7,390 nucleotides of DNA from an uncultured Collinsella sp. (GTDB taxonomy: Bacteria; Actinomycetota; Coriobacteriia; Coriobacteriales; Coriobacteriaceae), in contig URZR01000082.1 in the NCBI GenBank assembly GCA_900552425.1, forward strand, positions 1 through 7,390. Reading direction: 5' to 3'. The notes below the pieces were generated by a model, which did not search any database, was not told where the DNA came from, and saw only the letters and a list, made by a program, of their open reading frames with translations. Positions within the stretch are counted from its first letter, which is position 1; every line of letters begins with the position of its first letter. Shown piece after piece: positions 1 to 6,412 of this stretch. Both the position numbers and the translations under genes were made by a program.

Positions 1-107
1 ACGCCCGGCGTGGGCTCCTCGGCGGCAGCGGGTGCGGGTGCGGTAACGGCGCCAAACGAAAGCGCCAGCGTCAGGCCCGCGACAATCGCAGAATGCTTGG
101 GCTGCAT
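1..107 (-). CDS. Secreted protein, N-terminal fragment
   Basis: Only the first 35 codons are in the window; the gene continues beyond base 1. The ATG (105-107) is preceded by a strong Shine-Dalgarno, GGGAGGAT, five bases from the start when measured from GGAGG. The N-terminus reads as a classical Sec signal peptide. It has a short polar start with Lys4, a hydrophobic stretch from about Ala7 to Ala23 (AIVAGLTLALSFGAVTA), a Pro/Ala-rich c-region and a likely signal peptidase I site after Ala29 (AAA before EE). The mature protein would begin with acidic and proline residues (EEPTPG), as in exported or wall-associated proteins with a flexible linker. Nothing in the visible part shows its function. 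It lies on the same strand as the HEPN gene, 128 bp downstream of it, and could have its own promoter in that gap. Confidence 0.7.
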   Translation of the reverse strand, partial: MQPKHSAIVAGLTLALSFGAVTAPAPAAAEEPTPG

Positions 108-177
108 AAGATCCTCCCTGCATTGGTGTAGTTAAAGTTCAGTTTGCAAAGATAAAAATAAGTATTGCAGCTCGCCC

Positions 178-216
178 GTTGTTGCACAACAACCCCTCGG
201 TAAACGGCAACAACCC
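178..216. promoter_or_regulatory. Operator-like palindrome with extra half-site
   Basis: A perfect palindrome with 7-bp arms, GTTGTTG-CA-CAACAAC, spans 178-193. A further copy of its right half, extended to CAACAACCC, occurs at 208-216 and repeats 187-195 exactly with a 21-bp period, about two helical turns. The 2-nt centre is too small for a hairpin loop and no T-run follows, so a terminator is unlikely. It lies in the 128-bp gap between the HEPN stop and the start of the secreted-protein gene. A weak - strand promoter can be proposed across it (TTGTGC at 189-184, 17-bp spacer, AATACT at 166-161), which would put the palindrome over the -35. A repressor site for the secreted-protein gene is inference; the protein binding it is unknown. 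I see nothing else in 108-177. Confidence 0.4.
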
Positions 217-222
217 TCCGCG

Positions 223-232
223 AAATCTTAAG
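223..232. repeat. AAATCTTAAG 10-mer, copy 1 of 3
   Basis: The 10-mer AAATCTTAAG lies 4 to 13 bases beyond the HEPN stop codon. The same 10-mer occurs at 1420-1429 and 6850-6859, where it directly follows the right arm of the long inverted repeats. Here there is no GGGACAA/TTGTCCC arm beside it. Its role is unknown; it contains the palindrome CTTAAG. Confidence 0.4.
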
Positions 233-235
233 GAA

Positions 236-655
236 TTAAACAAACTGATCGTCGGGCGCCATCAGAAGCTCGCCGTATCGCTCCATCAGCCCGTCCCTCA
301 ACTGACAGAAAGCGGGGATATAGACGTTCAAGATGCGCTGAATCAAATCTTGAGCGAGCTTGTTGTCATAGATATGGACGTTCGTATTGCGGTCTTTGAG
401 CATATCTAGCCAGGCCGCCTCATCAATAAAGTCGTAGAATCGGTACGACTCCTTCAAGATGGCACGAGGAGACCCCGACGCGGCAAGCGTGGCGCCCTCA
501 TACTCGAGCAGACGCTTAAGGAGCTTCCAGCTCAGTTCAAATTGAAGATTGAACTTATTAATTAATCCACTCTGAACAAAATCATTGTTGAGATCCTGAT
601 TGGGCGCATCCTCAAGATTCGCCAAGGCGCTAACAAAGTTCTCATATTTTTTCAT
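236..655 (-). CDS. HEPN-domain toxin (NTase substrate-binding family)
   Basis: A 139-residue protein of the HEPN fold, in the family annotated as nucleotidyltransferase substrate-binding protein (HI0074-like). Supporting features are the helical FELSWKLLKRLLEYEG segment (about 39-54), SPRAILKE (62-69) and WLDMLKDRN (82-90). The motif RNTNVHIY (Arg89, His94, Tyr96) fits the R-x4-H-x-Y signature. In studied HEPN/MNT pairs, Arg and His form the RNase site and the Tyr is AMP-modified by the antitoxin. From family knowledge, this protein would be the toxin component, a dimeric RNase held inactive by its MNT partner. The gene starts inside the end of the MNT gene (14-nt overlap), so translation is probably coupled; the Shine-Dalgarno is weak. 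The sequence is visibly more A/T-rich than the suf genes, consistent with acquisition by transfer. The family is clear; RNase activity is inferred. Confidence 0.85.
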   Translation of the reverse strand: MKKYENFVSALANLEDAPNQDLNNDFVQSGLINKFNLQFELSWKLLKRLLEYEGATLAASGSPRAILKESYRFYDFIDEAAWLDMLKDRNTNVHIYDNKLAQDLIQRILNVYIPAFCQLRDGLMERYGELLMAPDDQFV

Positions 656-929
656 ACAGAATCACACCATCCCTGGCAATCTCATCGAGCAATTGCTGCG
701 ATAGGGACTCGTCGAGATTGACGACATCTACATCTAAAAGAGTATCAAGATGTTCCTCGATCAAATATGAGAAACGGCCGAAATCCCGGCAACCTGCTAC
801 GGCGATGTCAATATCGCTCTTGGGCAAGTTGTCGCCTCGAGCACGAGAACCAAACAATACGACCTTCTCGGCGTCACATTCCCGAGCAAAAACTTCGATT
901 TGCTTGTACACCTTGTCGAGAGATGCCAT
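642..929 (-). CDS. MNT-family nucleotidyltransferase antitoxin
   Basis: A 95-residue minimal nucleotidyltransferase. It carries an exact G-S-x10-D-x-D motif: Gly27-Ser28, ten residues, then Asp39-Ile-Asp41, within GSRARGDNLPKSDIDIAV. A third acidic residue for metal binding is probably Asp68 (LDVDVV). From family knowledge, MNT antitoxins transfer AMP from ATP to the Tyr of the HEPN R-x4-H-x-Y motif and silence the toxin. The next gene encodes such a HEPN, so the pair looks complete. I chose the ATG at 929 because AGGGG (939-935) lies five bases upstream. A GTG at 935 would add two residues but falls inside that ribosome-binding site. The Shine-Dalgarno overlaps the TAG stop of the upstream Rrf2 gene (938-940), so the two genes are probably cotranscribed and translationally coupled. 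Confidence 0.88.
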   Translation of the reverse strand: MASLDKVYKQIEVFARECDAEKVVLFGSRARGDNLPKSDIDIAVAGCRDFGRFSYLIEEHLDTLLDVDVVNLDESLSQQLLDEIARDGVILYEKI

Positions 930-937
930 TTGCACCC

Positions 938-1369
938 CTACAGCTTAATGTCAAAGTTGATTTCGGGGACGGCGGCCAGGTCGGCCAACGTCACGCCGTC
1001 GACGTACTTTTCGATCACGTCGTCCAGGCCGCGCCAGAACTTGACGGTCGAGCACAAATCGCTGCGGGTGCAGCTGTTGTCGATGCCGTCGCACGCCACG
1101 GGCGCCGTGCTGCCCTCGACAGCGCGCAGGATGTCGCCAGCACGCACCTCGGCCGGGTCCTTGGCCATCATGTAGCCGCCGCCCTTGCCGCGCACGCTCT
1201 TAAGCAGGCCCGCCTTCATAAGCGGACGCACCAGCTGCTCCAAATACTTTTGCGAGATATGCTCGCGGTCGGCAACCTCGCGCAGAGCAATCTTGCCCTC
1301 GGCGTCACCGAGCGCCGCGATATAGATCATCAGCCGGAGGGCATAGCGGCCCTTGGAAGAAATGAGCAT
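938..1369 (-). CDS. Rrf2-family Fe-S-sensing transcription regulator (IscR/SufR-like)
   Basis: A 143-residue protein of standard Rrf2 length. The N-terminal winged helix-turn-helix is clear: ISSKGRYALRLMIYIA (3-18), the recognition region ISQKYLEQLVRPLMKAGLL (38-56) and the wing VRGKGGGYMMA (59-69). Three cysteines, Cys93, Cys100 and Cys106, sit where IscR-type members bind a [2Fe-2S] cluster. Their spacing is C-x6-C-x5-C, one residue longer than the x5/x5 I recall for E. coli IscR. The likely role is sensing cluster status and controlling the divergent suf operon and its own gene. The ATG at 1369 is favoured because GGAGGG lies about five bases upstream; the longer frame reading to 1447 lacks support and would run through the operators. 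Two large inverted repeats lie just upstream and suit autoregulation. I see no convincing promoter for this gene. The family is certain; the ligand and the sufR role are inferred from motif and context. Confidence 0.92.
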   Translation of the reverse strand: MLISSKGRYALRLMIYIAALGDAEGKIALREVADREHISQKYLEQLVRPLMKAGLLKSVRGKGGGYMMAKDPAEVRAGDILRAVEGSTAPVACDGIDNSCTRSDLCSTVKFWRGLDDVIEKYVDGVTLADLAAVPEINFDIKL

Positions 1370-1389
1370 ACCTACCCTCCCATCGCATC

Positions 1390-1420
1390 TGGGACAACAT
1401 AACCAGGTTTGTTTGTCCCA
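1390..1420. promoter_or_regulatory. Long inverted repeat, putative Rrf2 operator 1
   Basis: Arms TGGGACAA (1390-1397) and TTGTCCCA (1413-1420) are perfect inverted repeats around a 15-bp spacer. The centre holds a second palindrome, AACC-A-GGTT (1401-1409), sharing the same dyad at 1405. The left end lies 10 bases upstream of the rrf2 Shine-Dalgarno, so binding here would plausibly block rrf2 transcription. The right arm continues into AAATCTTAAG, giving the 18-bp sequence that recurs after sufU. Assignment to the adjacent Rrf2 regulator is inferred from position and repetition. Confidence 0.65.
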
Positions 1421-1429
1421 AATCTTAAG
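1412..1429. repeat. 18-bp direct repeat, left copy (brackets suf operon)
   Basis: TTTGTCCCAAATCTTAAG is identical to 6842-6859, in the same orientation. It combines the right arm of inverted repeat 1 with the AAATCTTAAG 10-mer. Identity stops at the next base on the right. The two copies enclose the whole suf operon and its promoter region. Confidence 0.7.
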
Positions 1430-1433
1430 TAAG

Positions 1434-1464
1434 TGGGACAAACACAACAGGTTATTTTGTCCCA
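1434..1464. promoter_or_regulatory. Long inverted repeat, putative Rrf2 operator 2
   Basis: Arms TGGGACAA (1434-1441) and TTGTCCCA (1457-1464) with a 15-bp spacer repeat the geometry of operator 1. The centre reads AACAGGTT (1446-1453) with the dyad at 1449. The distance between the two centres is 44 bp, about four helical turns, so two bound dimers would lie near the same face of the DNA. It is about 38 bp upstream of the proposed suf -35. That placement suits activation or a shared repressor complex better than simple occlusion of that promoter. Confidence 0.65.
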
Positions 1465-1501
1465 GAATTTGAAAAGTCGAGTGGATTAGTCGGGTTTTCC
1501 C

Positions 1502-1529
1502 TTGACTAACGCCGAACCCATAGTAACTT
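1502..1529 (+). promoter_or_regulatory. Candidate suf operon promoter
   Basis: TTGACT (1502-1507) is a good -35 match. The best -10 I can place is TAACTT (1524-1529) after a 16-bp spacer, which is weak. A start of transcription a few bases after 1530 would leave a leader of roughly 55 bases before sufC. No better pair is visible between the operators and sufC. A weak -10 would fit a promoter needing an activator, but this is inference. Confidence 0.3.
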
Positions 1530-1554
1530 TATTCCGAGAAGATTCCTAGGGTTT

Positions 1555-1574
1555 AGTACACCTATGAGTACACC
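1555..1574 (+). repeat. Tandem 8-bp direct repeat in suf leader
   Basis: AGTACACC occurs at 1555-1562 and again at 1567-1574, separated by TATG (12-bp period). It lies in the untranslated leader and includes the in-frame ATG at 1564, which has no ribosome-binding site. The function is unknown and chance is possible. Confidence 0.3.
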
Positions 1575-1593
1575 ATATACAGAGAGGGACAGC

Positions 1594-2394
1594 ATGAGCG
1601 CAAATCCGCTGCTTTCCATCGAAGGTCTGACCGCCTCCGTGGACGAGAAGACCATCCTCCACAACGTCAACCTCAACGTCGCCGCCGGCGAGACCCACGT
1701 GCTGATGGGACCCAACGGCGCCGGCAAGTCCACCCTCGGCCACCTGGTCATGGGCGACCCCGTTTACACGGTCAACGACGGCCGCATCGTCTTTGACGGC
1801 CAGGACATCACCGAGCTCACCACCGACAAGCGCTCGCGCGCCGGCCTGTTCCTGAGCTTCCAGGCACCGGTCGAAATCCCCGGCGTGCCACTGTCGAGCT
1901 TTTTGCGCGCCAGCATCGCCGGCCGCCCCGGCCTGGAGATGAAGGGTAAGGAGTTCCGCCGCCGCGTGAAGGAGCTCGCGGCCGAGCTCAACATGGAACC
2001 CGCCTATCTCAACCGCGAGCTGGGCGTGGGCTTCTCAGGCGGCGAGAAAAAGAAGGTCGAGATGCTCCAGCTCCTGCTGCTGCAGCCCAAGCTCGCCATC
2101 CTGGACGAAACCGACTCCGGCCTGGACGTCGACGCCCTGTCCACCGTCAGCCACGGCATGGACGCCTACCGCAAGAGCTGCAACGGCTCCATGCTCATCA
2201 TCACGCATAACACGCGCATCCTGGAGCACCTGGATGTCGACCGCGTCCACGTTATGGTCAAGGGTCACATCGTGCGCGAGGACGACGCCTCGCTGATCCC
2301 CTGGATCGACAAGAACGGCTTTGAGACATTCGAGCGCGAGGCCGCCGAGCAGCGCGCCCAGGCCGAGTCCGCCGCTGCCGAGCAGCAGGCGTAA
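1594..2394 (+). CDS. sufC: SufC, SUF Fe-S assembly ATPase
   Basis: A 266-residue ABC-type ATPase that works in the cytosol with SufB and SufD as the SufBCD scaffold; ATP binding drives the conformational change needed for cluster assembly. All nucleotide motifs are present: Walker A GPNGAGKST (39-47), Q-loop Gln90, signature FSGGE (147-151), Walker B LAILDE (167-172) and switch His205. The FSGGEKKKVEMLQ and LDETDSGLDVDAL stretches are typical of SufC and separate it from transport ATPases; there are no membrane genes nearby. I chose ATG 1594 because AGAGAGGG lies just upstream. The in-frame ATG at 1564 would add ten residues but lacks a ribosome-binding site. The last 20 or so residues form an Ala/Glu/Gln-rich tail beyond the usual end of the family. 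It is the first gene of the operon, with 12 bp to sufB. Confidence 0.96.
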   Translation: MSANPLLSIEGLTASVDEKTILHNVNLNVAAGETHVLMGPNGAGKSTLGHLVMGDPVYTVNDGRIVFDGQDITELTTDKRSRAGLFLSFQAPVEIPGVPLSSFLRASIAGRPGLEMKGKEFRRRVKELAAELNMEPAYLNRELGVGFSGGEKKKVEMLQLLLLQPKLAILDETDSGLDVDALSTVSHGMDAYRKSCNGSMLIITHNTRILEHLDVDRVHVMVKGHIVREDDASLIPWIDKNGFETFEREAAEQRAQAESAAAEQQA

Positions 2395-2406
2395 AGGGGC
2401 GACGCA

Positions 2407-3819
2407 ATGACCAAGAACCGCACCGAGGTCGCGGACATCGACCGCAGCCTCTACGACTTCACCTATGGCGAGGAGGGATTCGAGCGCCTCGACGCCGGCA
2501 TCACGCCCGACATCGTACGCGAGATCAGCGCCAAGAAGGACGAGCCGCAATGGATGCTCGACCTGCGCCTCAAGTCCCTCGAGATCTTCAACCGCTTCCC
2601 GGATCCGACGTGGGGCCCCTCCATCGAGGGCTTGGACATGGACAACATCGTCACCTACGTCAAGCCCAACACCGACCAAAAGCACGACTGGGAGTCGGTG
2701 CCCGACGACATCAAGAACACCTTTGAGCGCCTGGGCATCCCCGAGGCCGAGCGCAGCTACCTGGCAGGCGTCGGCGCGCAGTACGACTCCGAGCTGGTCT
2801 ACCACAACATGCAGGACACGGCGTCCAAGATGGGCATCGTGTACTCCGGCATCGAGGAGGCTCTGCACGACCCGCAGTGGGAGCCGCTCATCCACGAGAA
2901 GTTTATGACGCTCATCCCGCCCACCGACCACAAATTTGCGGCCCTGCACGGCGCTGTATGGTCGGGCGGCTCGTTTGTCTACGTGCCCAAGGGCACCAAG
3001 CTCGATTTTCCGCTGCAGAGCTACTTCCGCCTCAACGCCAAGGGCGCCGGTCAGTTTGAGCACACGCTCATCATCGTCGAGGACGACGCCGACCTGCACT
3101 TTATCGAGGGCTGCTCCGCGCCCAAGTACAACGTGGCCAACCTCCACGCCGGCGCCGTCGAGCTCTTTGTGGGCAAGCGTGCGCACCTGCGCTACTCGAC
3201 CATCGAGAACTGGTCCAAGAACATGTACAACCTCAACACCAAGCGTGCGCGCGTGGACGAGGACGGCGACATCGAGTGGATCAGCGGCTCCTTCGGCAGC
3301 CACGTGGGCTACCTCTACCCCATGAGCGTGCTCAACGGCCGCCGCGCCCGCTCGAGCTTTACCGGCATCACCTTTGCCGGCGCCGGTCAGAACCTCGATA
3401 CCGGCTGCAAGGTCGTGCTCAACGCGCCCGAGACCTCGGCAACCGTCGAGACCAAGGGCATCTCCAAGAGCGGCGGCATTCAGACCTTCCGCAGCTCTAT
3501 CGTTGCCACACCCAAGGCCGAGGGCTCCAAGGCAACCGTGAGCTGCCAGTCGCTAATGCTCGACGACCAAAGCCGCTCCGACACTATTCCGGCCATGGAC
3601 ATCCGCGCCAAGAACGTCGACATCGGCCACGAGGCCACCATCGGCCGCATCGGCGATGACAAGGTGTTCTACCTGATGAGCCGCGGTATCTCGGAGGAAG
3701 AGGCCCGCACCATGATCGTCAACGGCTTTGCCAACCCGGTCTCCAAGGAGCTGCCGCTGGAGTACGCCGTCGAGATGAACAACCTGATCAAGCTCGAGAT
3801 GGAAGGAGCGATCGGATAA
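2407..3819 (+). CDS. sufB: SufB, Fe-S cluster scaffold protein
   Basis: A 470-residue SufB of normal length, forming with SufC and SufD the scaffold on which sulfide and iron are assembled. The N-terminal helical part (to about 170) precedes the right-handed beta-helix core. Residues known to matter in E. coli SufB appear conserved by my reading: Cys236 in HFIEGCSAPKY, Cys380 in SCQSLMLDD (the likely sulfur acceptor) and the His408-Glu409 pair in GHEATIG. The C-terminal segment YLMSRGISEEEARTMIVNGF, which contacts SufC, is typical. AGGGGC just after the sufC stop is the ribosome-binding site. The stop TAA shares one base with the sufD start, so translation is probably coupled. A Ser/Gly-rich SKSGG segment (353-357) marks SufB rather than SufD. 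I see nothing aberrant. Confidence 0.96.
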   Translation: MTKNRTEVADIDRSLYDFTYGEEGFERLDAGITPDIVREISAKKDEPQWMLDLRLKSLEIFNRFPDPTWGPSIEGLDMDNIVTYVKPNTDQKHDWESVPDDIKNTFERLGIPEAERSYLAGVGAQYDSELVYHNMQDTASKMGIVYSGIEEALHDPQWEPLIHEKFMTLIPPTDHKFAALHGAVWSGGSFVYVPKGTKLDFPLQSYFRLNAKGAGQFEHTLIIVEDDADLHFIEGCSAPKYNVANLHAGAVELFVGKRAHLRYSTIENWSKNMYNLNTKRARVDEDGDIEWISGSFGSHVGYLYPMSVLNGRRARSSFTGITFAGAGQNLDTGCKVVLNAPETSATVETKGISKSGGIQTFRSSIVATPKAEGSKATVSCQSLMLDDQSRSDTIPAMDIRAKNVDIGHEATIGRIGDDKVFYLMSRGISEEEARTMIVNGFANPVSKELPLEYAVEMNNLIKLEMEGAIG

Positions 3820-5090
3820 TGAAACAGACCATGAACACCGCTGCTACCACGCTCGAGCAGGTCAACGCGATGCCCGCAGCAACCTGGGGCTGGTTGAAAA
3901 TGAACCAGACCAAGCTCGAGCTCTCTGACGAGCTTGCCACCGCTCCCGCCGAGACCGTTAAGGTTGAGGGCTTGGACGAGCAGTTTGCTGGCGTGGCAGA
4001 CGCGTTCGACGCCGCCATGGACGCCATGGCCGAGCGCTTCCCCGAGCGCCGCGCCTCCGCCCCGGGTGATGCCGCCGACCGCGCCCGCATCACGCCCGAG
4101 ACCGAGCTCGACGTGCCCGCCACCTCCATCTACCAGGCCGGTGCCATTAAGCTGGAGGAGGAGCTCTCCCCCGCTGAGGCCTTCGAGACTGGCATGGGCG
4201 AGGCTTCCTACGCCTACTTGGCCGAGCACGCCGCCAAGCGCATCGTCATCGATGCGCCCGCATACAAGCACGCCACGGTTACCGTGCGCGTGAGCGGTGT
4301 CGATGCCGCCGCGGCCATCGCCGCCATCGACGTCGTCGCCCGTCCTCAGTCGACGCTCGATCTGCTTATTGCCCTGGACTCCCCCGTTGCCGGCCAAGGC
4401 GTCGTGGGCTCCGTGCTACGCGTGTGCGCCCACGAGTACGCCACCGTCAACGTGGCCTGCATGCAGACGCTCGACGATAGTTGGATCGCGCTCGACGACA
4501 CCGGCCTGTTCCTGGACGAGGGCGCGCGCGTCAACGTGCAGCACACCGTCTTGGGTGCTGGCGCCAGCGCCACCGGCCTTGCCGGCGACCTGCTGGGCGA
4601 TACCGCCAAGGTCACCATCGATACCGATTACCTGGGCGCCCGCGAGCAGGTGCGCGACTTTAACTATGAGCTGCGCCACCGCGGTCGCAAGACCGAGTGC
4701 GAGATCGACGCCAACGGCGTGCTGACCGGCACGTCCAAGAAGGTCTACCGCGGCACCATCGACCTCGTGCACGGCTGCAAGGGTGCAACCGGTACCGAGC
4801 GCGAGACGGTGCTCTTGGCCAACAAGGGCGTCGACAACAAGACCGTTCCCGTCATCCTCTGCGATGAGGACGACGTCGCCGGCAACCACGGCGCCACCAT
4901 CGGTCACGTCCGCGACGAGCAGCTGTTCTATCTCGCCTGCCGCGGCCTTGACCAAAACGCCGCCGAGGACCTGTTCATCCGCGCCAAGCTGGAGGACGCC
5001 GCGCTTTCCACCACCGACGAGCGCACCCGCGCAGCCGTCGTCCGTCTGGGCAACAACCTGATCGACAACTTTGAAGAGGAGCTCGCATGA
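3819..5090 (+). CDS. sufD: SufD, SufB-partner scaffold protein
   Basis: A 423-residue SufB paralogue that forms the SufB-SufD heterodimer bound to SufC. The C-terminal half carries the family beta-helix: KVYRGTIDLVHGCKGATGTE (308-327), then DDVAGNHGATIG (351-362). There His357 corresponds to the His of E. coli SufD implicated in iron entry or cluster assembly. The neighbouring Cys of the E. coli protein (CSHGAT) is replaced by Gly here. YLACRGLDQNAAEDLFIRA (371-389) is the SufC-contact helix region. The N-terminal 100 residues are weakly conserved and Ala/Glu-rich, as is normal for SufD. The start overlaps the sufB stop (TAATG), with AAGGAG upstream at a somewhat long spacing; an ATG 12 bases later has no better site. 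It ends in an ATGA overlap with sufS. Confidence 0.94.
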   Translation: MKQTMNTAATTLEQVNAMPAATWGWLKMNQTKLELSDELATAPAETVKVEGLDEQFAGVADAFDAAMDAMAERFPERRASAPGDAADRARITPETELDVPATSIYQAGAIKLEEELSPAEAFETGMGEASYAYLAEHAAKRIVIDAPAYKHATVTVRVSGVDAAAAIAAIDVVARPQSTLDLLIALDSPVAGQGVVGSVLRVCAHEYATVNVACMQTLDDSWIALDDTGLFLDEGARVNVQHTVLGAGASATGLAGDLLGDTAKVTIDTDYLGAREQVRDFNYELRHRGRKTECEIDANGVLTGTSKKVYRGTIDLVHGCKGATGTERETVLLANKGVDNKTVPVILCDEDDVAGNHGATIGHVRDEQLFYLACRGLDQNAAEDLFIRAKLEDAALSTTDERTRAAVVRLGNNLIDNFEEELA

Positions 5091-6412
5091 TCGACACCGA
5101 GCACGTTAAATGCGATACCTGCACTGCCCCCGAGCCCATGGAGCTCGACGCCAGCGACGAGGCTTCGCGCGGCTGGCCCACTGTGGACATCGAGACCAAC
5201 CCCTACAAGGGCCAGTTCCCCCTGTTCCAGCGGCACCCCGAGATCGCCTTCCTCGATAGCGCCGCCACCGCGCAGCGCCCCGCCTGTGTGCTTGACGCCG
5301 AGCGCGACTTCTATCAGCGCATGAACGCCAACCCCCTGCGCGGCCTGTACTCGCTCTCCGTCGAGGCCACCGAGGCCATCGCCAAGGTGCGCTCCCAGAT
5401 CGCGGGCCTTATCGGCGCGGGCGACCCGCGCGAGGTGGTCTTCACCCGCAACACCTCCGAGAGCCTGAACATTGTGGCCAAGGCCTTCGCCCCCACCGTG
5501 CTCGAAGCCGGCGACGAGGTCGCCATCACCGTGATGGAGCACCACTCCAACCTGATTCCGTGGCAGCAGGTCTGCCGCGAGACCGGCGCCAAGCTCGTCT
5601 ACCTCTACCCCACCAAGACCGGCCAGCTCACCACCGAGGAGGTTCTTGCCAAGGTGGGTCCCAAGACCAAGATCCTGGCCGTGGGACAGGTCTCCAACGT
5701 GTTGGGCGTCGAGAACCCAGTCAAGAACCTCGGCAAGCTCGTGCACAAGTATGGCGGCTACCTGGTCGTCGACGGTGCGCAGTCGCTGCCGCACATGCCG
5801 GTCGATGTGGCCGATCTGGGCGCCGACTTCTTTGCCTTTAGCGCGCACAAGGCCATGGGCCCCATGGGTATCGGCGTGCTGTGGGGCAAGATGGACCTGC
5901 TCAACGCCATGCCGCCCATGCTTACCGGCGGCGAGATGATCGATTCGGTCACCGAGCAGGACGCTGTCTGGGCGCCCGTCCCCGAGAAGTTCGAGGCCGG
6001 CACGCAGGACGCCGCCGGCATCTTCGCCACGGGCGCCGCCCTCGATTACCTGGTCAACACGGTGGGTTACGAAAACATCCAGGCCCGCGAGCAGGCACTT
6101 GTCCACTACCTGATGGGCGAACTCATGCAGCTCGACTTTGTCCAGATCATCGGCTCCATCTATTGGGACAACCACCACGGCGTTGTGAGCTTTAACGTCA
6201 AGGGCATCCACCCGCACGACGTCGCGAGCATCATGGACATGGACGGCGTCTGCATTCGCGCCGGCCACCACTGTGCGCAGCCGCTGCTCACCTGGCTGGG
6301 CGTCGAGAACCTTGCCTGCTGCCGCGCCAGCGTGGCCTTCTACAACGACAAGGCCGACATCGACAAGTTCATCGCCGGTCTGCATCACGTTTGGAGCACG
6401 TTCAATGGGTAA
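5087..6412 (+). CDS. sufS: SufS, group II cysteine desulfurase
   Basis: A 441-residue PLP-dependent enzyme that converts cysteine to alanine and holds the released sulfur as a persulfide, passed to SufU here. Visible catalytic elements are His152 in MEHHSN, Asp229 and Gln232 in VVDGAQS, the PLP-binding Lys255 in FSAHKAMGP, and the persulfide Cys396 in RAGHHCAQPL. The RAGHHC context and short active-site loop define the SufS group rather than NifS/IscS. It is longer than the roughly 406 residues of E. coli SufS because about 38 extra residues precede the usual start (PYKGQFPLF). The extension contains CDTC (9-12). Use of the first ATG is supported by GAGGAG five bases upstream and the ATGA overlap with sufD. 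The end overlaps sufU by 8 bases. A double cysteine, Cys411-Cys412, follows the active-site loop. Confidence 0.95.
   Translation: MIDTEHVKCDTCTAPEPMELDASDEASRGWPTVDIETNPYKGQFPLFQRHPEIAFLDSAATAQRPACVLDAERDFYQRMNANPLRGLYSLSVEATEAIAKVRSQIAGLIGAGDPREVVFTRNTSESLNIVAKAFAPTVLEAGDEVAITVMEHHSNLIPWQQVCRETGAKLVYLYPTKTGQLTTEEVLAKVGPKTKILAVGQVSNVLGVENPVKNLGKLVHKYGGYLVVDGAQSLPHMPVDVADLGADFFAFSAHKAMGPMGIGVLWGKMDLLNAMPPMLTGGEMIDSVTEQDAVWAPVPEKFEAGTQDAAGIFATGAALDYLVNTVGYENIQAREQALVHYLMGELMQLDFVQIIGSIYWDNHHGVVSFNVKGIHPHDVASIMDMDGVCIRAGHHCAQPLLTWLGVENLACCRASVAFYNDKADIDKFIAGLHHVWSTFNG

Noticed and set aside
767..1402. A 211-codon + strand frame opposite rrf2 and MNT
   Set aside because: It opposes two clear protein families and shows no motif of its own.
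1370..1447. Longer rrf2 reading frame starting at 1447
   Set aside because: It would run through operators 1 and 2 and adds residues with no family match. ATG 1369 has a strong GGAGGG.
1564..1593. Upstream in-frame ATG as the sufC start
   Set aside because: No Shine-Dalgarno before 1564, while 1594 has AGAGAGGG and gives the usual SufC N-terminus.
1530..1593. Riboswitch or structured attenuator in the suf leader
   Set aside because: Too short, and I see only a short direct repeat and CCTAGG, with no stem followed by a T-run.
2035..3303. A 422-codon open frame on the - strand opposite sufC and sufB
   Set aside because: Low-complexity Val/Leu/Gly/Asp shadow of two certain genes, with no ribosome-binding site or domain.
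6161..6172. TGGGACAA inside sufS as a fourth operator
   Set aside because: It encodes conserved-context residues (Trp-Asp-Asn) and lacks the TTGTCCC arm at the right distance.
4928..6388. A 486-codon open frame on the - strand opposite sufS and the sufD end
   Set aside because: Its composition (Gly, Val, Leu, His, Asp-rich without domains) is that of a mirror frame of GC-rich codons. The + strand carries well-recognised SufD and SufS.
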